From Tritonibacter horizontis (GTDB lineage: Bacteria > Pseudomonadota > Alphaproteobacteria > Rhodobacterales > Rhodobacteraceae): a DNA stretch of 64,000 nucleotides. Shown in pieces: positions 63,509 through 64,000 of this stretch. The DNA is taken from positions 17,050-81,049 of the forward strand of contig NZ_LPUY01000100.1 of assembly GCF_001518015.1 (NCBI RefSeq), given 5' to 3'. The notes beneath the pieces were generated by a model. It saw only the letters and a program-made list of their open reading frames with translations. It did not search any database and was not told where the DNA came from. Made by a program: the position numbers and the translations under genes. Each line of letters begins with the position of its first letter. The first letter of the stretch is position 1.

Positions 63509-64000
63509 ATGAAGATCACAAGAATTGCGGCAGTATCCTTCATCTTGGCGTCGGCTGGGGCCAATCCCCTTTTTGCGCAGACCATTCGCAGCGCGGCGGA
63601 ACCGGCTGAATACCCCCCGGCGTCCTACCAGGGGCGTCAATATGTGGACAGCAAGGGCTGTGTTTTCATTCGGGCCGGGATCGACGGCAACGTCAATTGG
63701 GTGCCACGGGTGAACCGCGCACGCCAGCAGCTCTGCGGGGCACAGCCGACCAGCGTTGCGGGCGCCAGCAAGGGGCCCGCTGCATCGCAACTCGGACCCG
63801 AGATCATCACCCTGGTGCCAGAAGCGGCCACGCCGGTGCAGACCGCTCCTGCCACCCCCGCCCCGACGGCGCGTCCGGTGACAACGGCGGTCAAGCCGAC
63901 CCGCACCCCGGCATCGACCTCCACCGGTGCGGCGACCGCGCCGCGTCGGGTGGTTCCCGCCGCCGTGCCAGAGCCGCAGCCGGTGCGCCCGACCCGTGCC
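63509..64000 (+). CDS. secreted SPOR-like/proline-rich protein, 5' part
   Basis: The first 164 codons are in the window; the gene runs off the right edge. A signal peptide (MKITRIAAVSFILASAGANP, cleavage near LFA-QTIR) precedes a Cys-containing module (YVDSKGCVFIRAGIDGNVNW, QQLCG), then a long Pro/Ala/Thr-rich linker. This arrangement is often seen before a C-terminal SPOR peptidoglycan-binding domain in Rhodobacteraceae; that domain is not visible here, so the call is inference. Confidence 0.65.
   Translation, partial: MKITRIAAVSFILASAGANPLFAQTIRSAAEPAEYPPASYQGRQYVDSKGCVFIRAGIDGNVNWVPRVNRARQQLCGAQPTSVAGASKGPAASQLGPEIITLVPEAATPVQTAPATPAPTARPVTTAVKPTRTPASTSTGAATAPRRVVPAAVPEPQPVRPTRA

Overview
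The window reads as chromosomal DNA of an alphaproteobacterium, most likely a marine Rhodobacteraceae (roseobacter-type). The support is high GC, tight operons joined by ATGA or TGATG overlaps, a PutA without a DNA-binding N-terminus beside an AsnC-type PutR, a TRAP transporter, an FdxA/Fpr pair of Rhodobacter type, PrpE with TTTGCAAA boxes, and MetF/MetR sharing a MetR box. Almost all of it is coding. No phage, insertion sequence, CRISPR array or rRNA was seen; there is one tRNA (Leu-UAA). The species cannot be named from sequence alone.

Region by region. 1-4031 (minus): a polar amino-acid ABC transporter (permease cut at the left edge, binding protein, ATPase) below a PhnD-like binding protein, two TerB-like proteins and a DUF1330 protein. 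4199-7312: valS with its terminator. 7794-11166: an orphan form-II CoxL-type molybdenum hydroxylase subunit and a DUF2235 hydrolase. 11327-14788: methionine/one-carbon genes (homocysteine S-methyltransferase, metF, metR) around a PaaI-type thioesterase. 14855-18173: MDR oxidoreductase, suhB, GFA protein, rhomboid protease. 18266-22263: putA/putR. 23034: tRNA-Leu. 23368-31276: a sugar-acid cluster (TRAP transporter, GntR/FCD regulator, FAH-family and IlvD/Edd dehydratases, divergent SDR) resembling the oxidative pentose (Weimberg) route. 31397-33888: a 36-residue ORF coupled to a 794-residue beta-helix protein.

34002-43806 is the most unusual region. Two consecutive minus-strand operons are separated by a strong hairpin. 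The first carries a DUF971 protein, an APS-reductase-alpha-like flavoprotein, an AprB-like two-cluster ferredoxin and a HEAT-repeat protein. The second carries a NitT/TauT-type binding protein, a permease, an unfamiliar membrane protein, an ATPase, SCO, PCu(A)C, a dihaem cytochrome c and a Crp/Fnr regulator. I infer an uncharacterised uptake-plus-redox system; no substrate can be read from the sequence.

43930-53338: fdxA, fpr, a DsbA-like protein, an orphan adenine methyltransferase, a hydrolase, glyA, nadK, an amidase and csbD (with a candidate EcfG promoter). 53447-59356: prpE, maeB and a VOC-cupin protein. 59551-63279: the pyrimidine/deoxynucleoside salvage operon cdd-deoA-deoB-upp behind a perfect inverted repeat. 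A secreted SPOR-like protein runs off the right edge.
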